The notes under the pieces were generated by a model that worked only from the letters and a program-made list of their open reading frames with translations, was not told where the DNA came from and made no database searches. This document shows positions 19,122 through 22,120 of a DNA stretch of 22,120 bases, one piece after another. Position 1 is the stretch's first letter; each line of letters begins with the position of its first letter. The position numbers were made by a program, and so were the translations under genes. Origin of the DNA: Mesostigma viride (Eukaryota > Streptophyta > Mesostigmatophyceae > Mesostigmatales > Mesostigmataceae); contig RPFO01001905.1 in assembly GCA_009746045.1 (NCBI GenBank), forward strand, positions 1 through 22,120, read 5' to 3'.

Positions 19122-20957
19122 GTGGTGGGCGTTCGGTCCTTGCCCGAAGCTTCGGACATTCCCCAACCGGGCGGGATGTACGATAATGTGCTGAAGGCTT
19201 GCGCCCACGACTTTTTCTCCAGGTTCGAACCGATGGTGATCGTGTTTGGTACCGAGACGGAGATTAAGGGGTTTCAAGAGATAGTGGAAAGGATCGGGAA
19301 AGGGAGTGAATTGTGGGAGCGGCTTGAACAGGGGGAAGGTGATGGGGGGCCTAGGCTCGGAAGGGCGAAGAAGCGAAAAGCTTCCCACGAAGCTGGGGGA
19401 TCGTCCGCCGTGGTGGAGAGGGATGACCAACAGTTGTTGGAGGGAGGGGATGGAGGGGATGGAGGTCCGGCAGGAGGGTCTAACCGCGGAGAGACCCCCG
19501 TCGAGGTCAGAACGCAGCAGGCCGAACAGATGACGGGGCCTGAAGGTGATTCGGATCCGCCTGCGGCGAAGAAGCCCGCTTCTCAAGTGACTCGACGGGC
19601 AGTCGTGTCACTTGTTGAGGATGATGGAGGTGGGCCTTCCAAGCCTGCCGCGTCGCAGCCCGTTTTTCAGGTTCCGAAGAAGCAGCTTCGGGTTCCCCCG
19701 GCGACTCTGCCCACCCCGGCGCCTCTGCCCAGTTCTCAGGTACCGAAGAAGCAGCTTCGGGTTCCCCCGCCGACTCTGGCCATTTCTCAGGTACCGAAGA
19801 AGCAGCTTCGTAAGCCAGTTGTGGCAGTGGCTGATTCGGACGACGATGCTGAGGAGGAGGAGGAGGAGGAGGACGACGATGCTGAGGAGGAGGAGGGGGA
19901 GGAGGAGGAGGAGGAGGAGGAGGAGCAGCACGTTGCTACCAAGAAATCCGCCAAGGGTGGGAAGGCTGCGGAGCACGTTGCTTCCAAGAAATCGGCCAAG
20001 GTGGGGAAGCCTCCCAAGCCTGCCCTGCCTCAGAAACGGCGTCGAAAAGCAGTTGTGCTTTCAGATTCGGACGATGAGGAGGAGAAGGAGGAGGAGGATG
20101 GCGGCGGAGAGGAGGAGGACGGGGGAAAGGAGCGCGTTGCTTCCAAGAAGTTACCCAAGACCGCGAAGACTGCCAAGGTTGCCGAGCCCGCCAAACCCGC
20201 CCCGGCGCCTGCCCCCCACCCCCAGACGGGGTCTACCTGCGAGCAGAGGTCGAAGGAAAAGGCCAAAAAGGGTAAGAAAAAATCTGCGAGTGAATTCTGG
20301 TATGTAGAGTGTTTTGATTTTTCACGGTTGGCAGTCCGATTTCTACTAACTCGATTTTAGTCATGCGTTGATGGCATGATCGGTTTGCTCGCAGGTAATG
20401 AGGATGTGGAGCAGTTACTTCGCTTGGCTAATGTGGCGGTGGGCTTCGGACCAGCGGCTGTACATGCTGACACTTCCGGACGGGAGGAGCCTAAGGGGGC
20501 GGAAGACAGTCAGGCGGGCGATGAGGATGATGACAAGCCCACGTTGGAAATGAGACTTATGGACGGGGAAATGGGGTTCGGAGCACCAGAGGCCTTTTGG
20601 TGTGATGGGTGGACTTTAGCCATTATGCAAGCAGGGAACAAGGATACGGCTACGCCAATGTATGCCAAGCTAGAAGACGTCATGCTTTATGGGCAGGTGT
20701 CTGGATACGACACCAAGTGGAGGGACGTCGCATTTAAGTTTTTCGCTGAGGGGGAGAAGGGAGGGAAGTTGAAGAACAAGTTGTGGTGGATGCCGCTGGA
20801 CTACGCGATGAAGGTGGTAAAGCTGACGGATGGCAAGAGCTGGAAGGATGTGGAAGTCTGGGCGCCTGCAAAGGAGATCGATAAGAAGAGGAGGAACTCG
20901 AAAACGGAACAGCAGATCGCGGAAGCGAAATTACGGAAGAGGCCCTCGAAAGTGTGA
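19122..20957 (+). CDS. Low-complexity acidic/lysine-rich protein, probably nuclear; may be the 3' part of the preceding gene
   Basis: Exon 19122-20271, intron 20272-20394 (donor G|GTAAGA, acceptor TTTGCTCGCAG, phase 1), exon 20395-20957 ending in TGA. The frame is open across the junction. First ATG at 19176; upstream connection unclear. Features in order: a small globular start (MYDNVLKACAHDFFSRF), three QVPKKQLR repeats (about 19670-19811), long Asp/Glu tracts, repeated VA(S/T)KK(S/L)(A/P)K basic boxes, KRRRKAVVLSDSDDEE (a nuclear-localisation-like cluster beside casein-kinase-2-like sites), and a C-terminal globular segment rich in Trp (FWCDGWTLAIM...KLWWMPLDYAMKVVKL) with a basic tail. 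The C-terminal segment is not recognised. A chromatin or nucleolar role would be guesswork from composition. Confidence 0.6.
19476..19498 (+). repeat. CTGCAG-family palindrome inside coding sequence
   Basis: GGGTCTAACCGCGGAGAGAC(CCC) is a recognisable family member read in frame as GSNRGETP, within a disordered linker. It is the only clear copy lying in a modelled exon. Confidence 0.6.
20272..20394 (+). other. Intron without palindrome
   Basis: Donor AAAAAGG|GTAAGA, acceptor GGTTTGCTCGCAG, phase 1. CTACTAACTC at 20344-20353 matches the branch-site consensus, about 45 nt before the acceptor; it lies closer to an alternative AG at 20360, whose use would break the frame. Confidence 0.7.
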
Positions 20958-21450
20958 GGGAAAGTTAGCACTTGGACATGCGCTGGCAATGCTCGTCCTA
21001 TGGTTAATACAAAGGTTAGGATGATGTCGAGTCTCTCCACGTAAAATTTACATGAATTACTAACTTTCAAGCCTCTCGATGTGGAATGTACGCTCAACGT
21101 AGGAGATGAGCGTAGTATGTCTCGCCTCTCCTCTCATCGCACCTACCGCGGAGGGGCGCCTCCTACTTCCCGCGTCCTACGGTCGCTCGAGCGTCACTTC
21201 ATAGCACCGGCGGTCGTGCACAGTCAGCGTCGCCATCAGTCACCTACCCTCACCTGCGCCTGGTTAGACGGCACTCGCCTAGCCTCCACACCCACTACCC
21301 CCATGCCGCGTACTCCACCCGCGCCGTGTGCCTCCCTGCGTCCTCCTCACCTCCCTTGGCGACTTTCCATCCTAGTCACCATCACCCGTATCCCCAGTAG
21401 CCGCTCACTCCTCCAAAACCAAGAAGGCCGCGCGCGGGGCTCCGGGCGAT
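20958..21450. other. Intergenic sequence, no gene supported
   Basis: Downstream of the last stop. A forward frame is open from 21081 into the pyrimidine tract, but its composition is Pro/Ser/Arg-rich throughout and no motif is seen. I treat it as a by-product of the C-rich strand; a real disordered protein cannot be excluded. Confidence 0.4.
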
Positions 21451-21940
21451 GCCGTGCGGGTCGAAGTCCAATCCTCACCCTACCCCTCCCCTCATCGCTT
21501 CCATCCATCCTCATCCATCCCGCCATCTCTTCCATCTCCAATACTCATCCCTCTCGAAACCGGGCCTCCATGTTCCAAACCCATCCCTCCGTCCTACCAT
21601 CCTCACATCCTCATCCACTCCCTCCATCCATCCCTCCATCCATCCCTCATCCGTCCCGTCCCTCCATCCCTCGAGCTCCCGACCCTTCCCTCACGCTCCC
21701 TCCCATCCTCCCTCCCTCCCTCCTCCCTCCCTCCCTCCCTCCCTCCCTCCCTCCCTCCCTCCTCCCTCCCTCCCTCCCTCCTGGGCCCCTCCCGCCCTCC
21801 CTCCCTCCTCCTCCTCCTCCCGTCCATCCTCCCTCCCTCCCCCCTCACCATCCCTCCGATCCCTCCTCCCTCCTCCCTCCCTCCATCCCCTCCCGATCCC
21901 TCCCTCCCTCCTCCCTCCCTCCCTCCCCTCCCGGGTGGTC
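21451..21940 (+). repeat. CCCTCC-type polypyrimidine tract
   Basis: Almost uninterrupted C/T sequence with CCCTCCCTCC and CCATCCCTCC motifs, densest at about 21710-21930. The complementary strand is a purine tract. Open frames on both strands across it follow from the simple repeat. Confidence 0.9.
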
Positions 21941-22120
21941 CCACGCGGAATGGGCTCAATTTTTGTGGCGGCACCTTTGTGCAGAAAAAAAACGCTAGTT
22001 TCCAAATCGTGCCGATACTCTTTTTTCTCGTGGCGAATTTGGCGTTCGCCGATTCAGCGTAATATATTTGAGCTAAAATTCTGGTGTATAATGCTTAATT
22101 CATGTATCAATTTGAGCGTA

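Noticed and set aside
21081-21998. Forward Pro/Ser-rich 305-codon protein and its minus-strand Gly/Arg/Glu counterpart
   Set aside because: Both follow from simple-sequence composition; several frames are open together and no domain is visible.

Overview
The window is nuclear DNA from an unidentified, probably microbial, eukaryote. The two main loci are interrupted by GT-AG introns with pyrimidine-rich acceptors and phase-consistent junctions. There are no Shine-Dalgarno-led operons, and minisatellites and fold-back repeats are abundant. Nothing here fixes the lineage, so I name none.

Left third (1-5430): a fold-back element with a tRNA-like B box (424-638), then a four-exon minus-strand gene (5008 to 925). 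The gene models cleanly as a 1015-residue DDE/RNase-H-like transposase. Its three introns are filled with copies of a short imperfect palindrome centred on CTGCAG or CTGCGG.

Middle (5430-12460): a tRNA-like sequence, a diverged direct repeat, a G-rich 30-bp minisatellite of about 58 units meeting a related C-rich array in inverted orientation, and a 110-bp tandem repeat whose units each carry the CTGCAG palindrome. Next come two copies of an A+B repeat. In the first copy A and B are separated by 1.9 kb that contains an 882-bp perfect palindrome. That palindrome is made of three 206-bp perfect palindromes separated by two oppositely oriented 132-bp cores.

Right third (12463-20957): one or two plus-strand genes for large, low-complexity-rich proteins of unknown family, with many phase-0 introns. 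Several introns carry the same CTGCAG palindrome. The frame breaks in this locus are each consistent with one missing base, three of the four in homopolymers. The window ends in a long CCCTCC-type polypyrimidine tract.

Three things deserve most attention: the short palindrome family scattered through introns; the alternating-orientation triple palindrome, which has the layout expected of a hairpin-ended concatemer; and the recurrence of cores with tRNA 3'-half (B-box) sequence between long inverted repeats.
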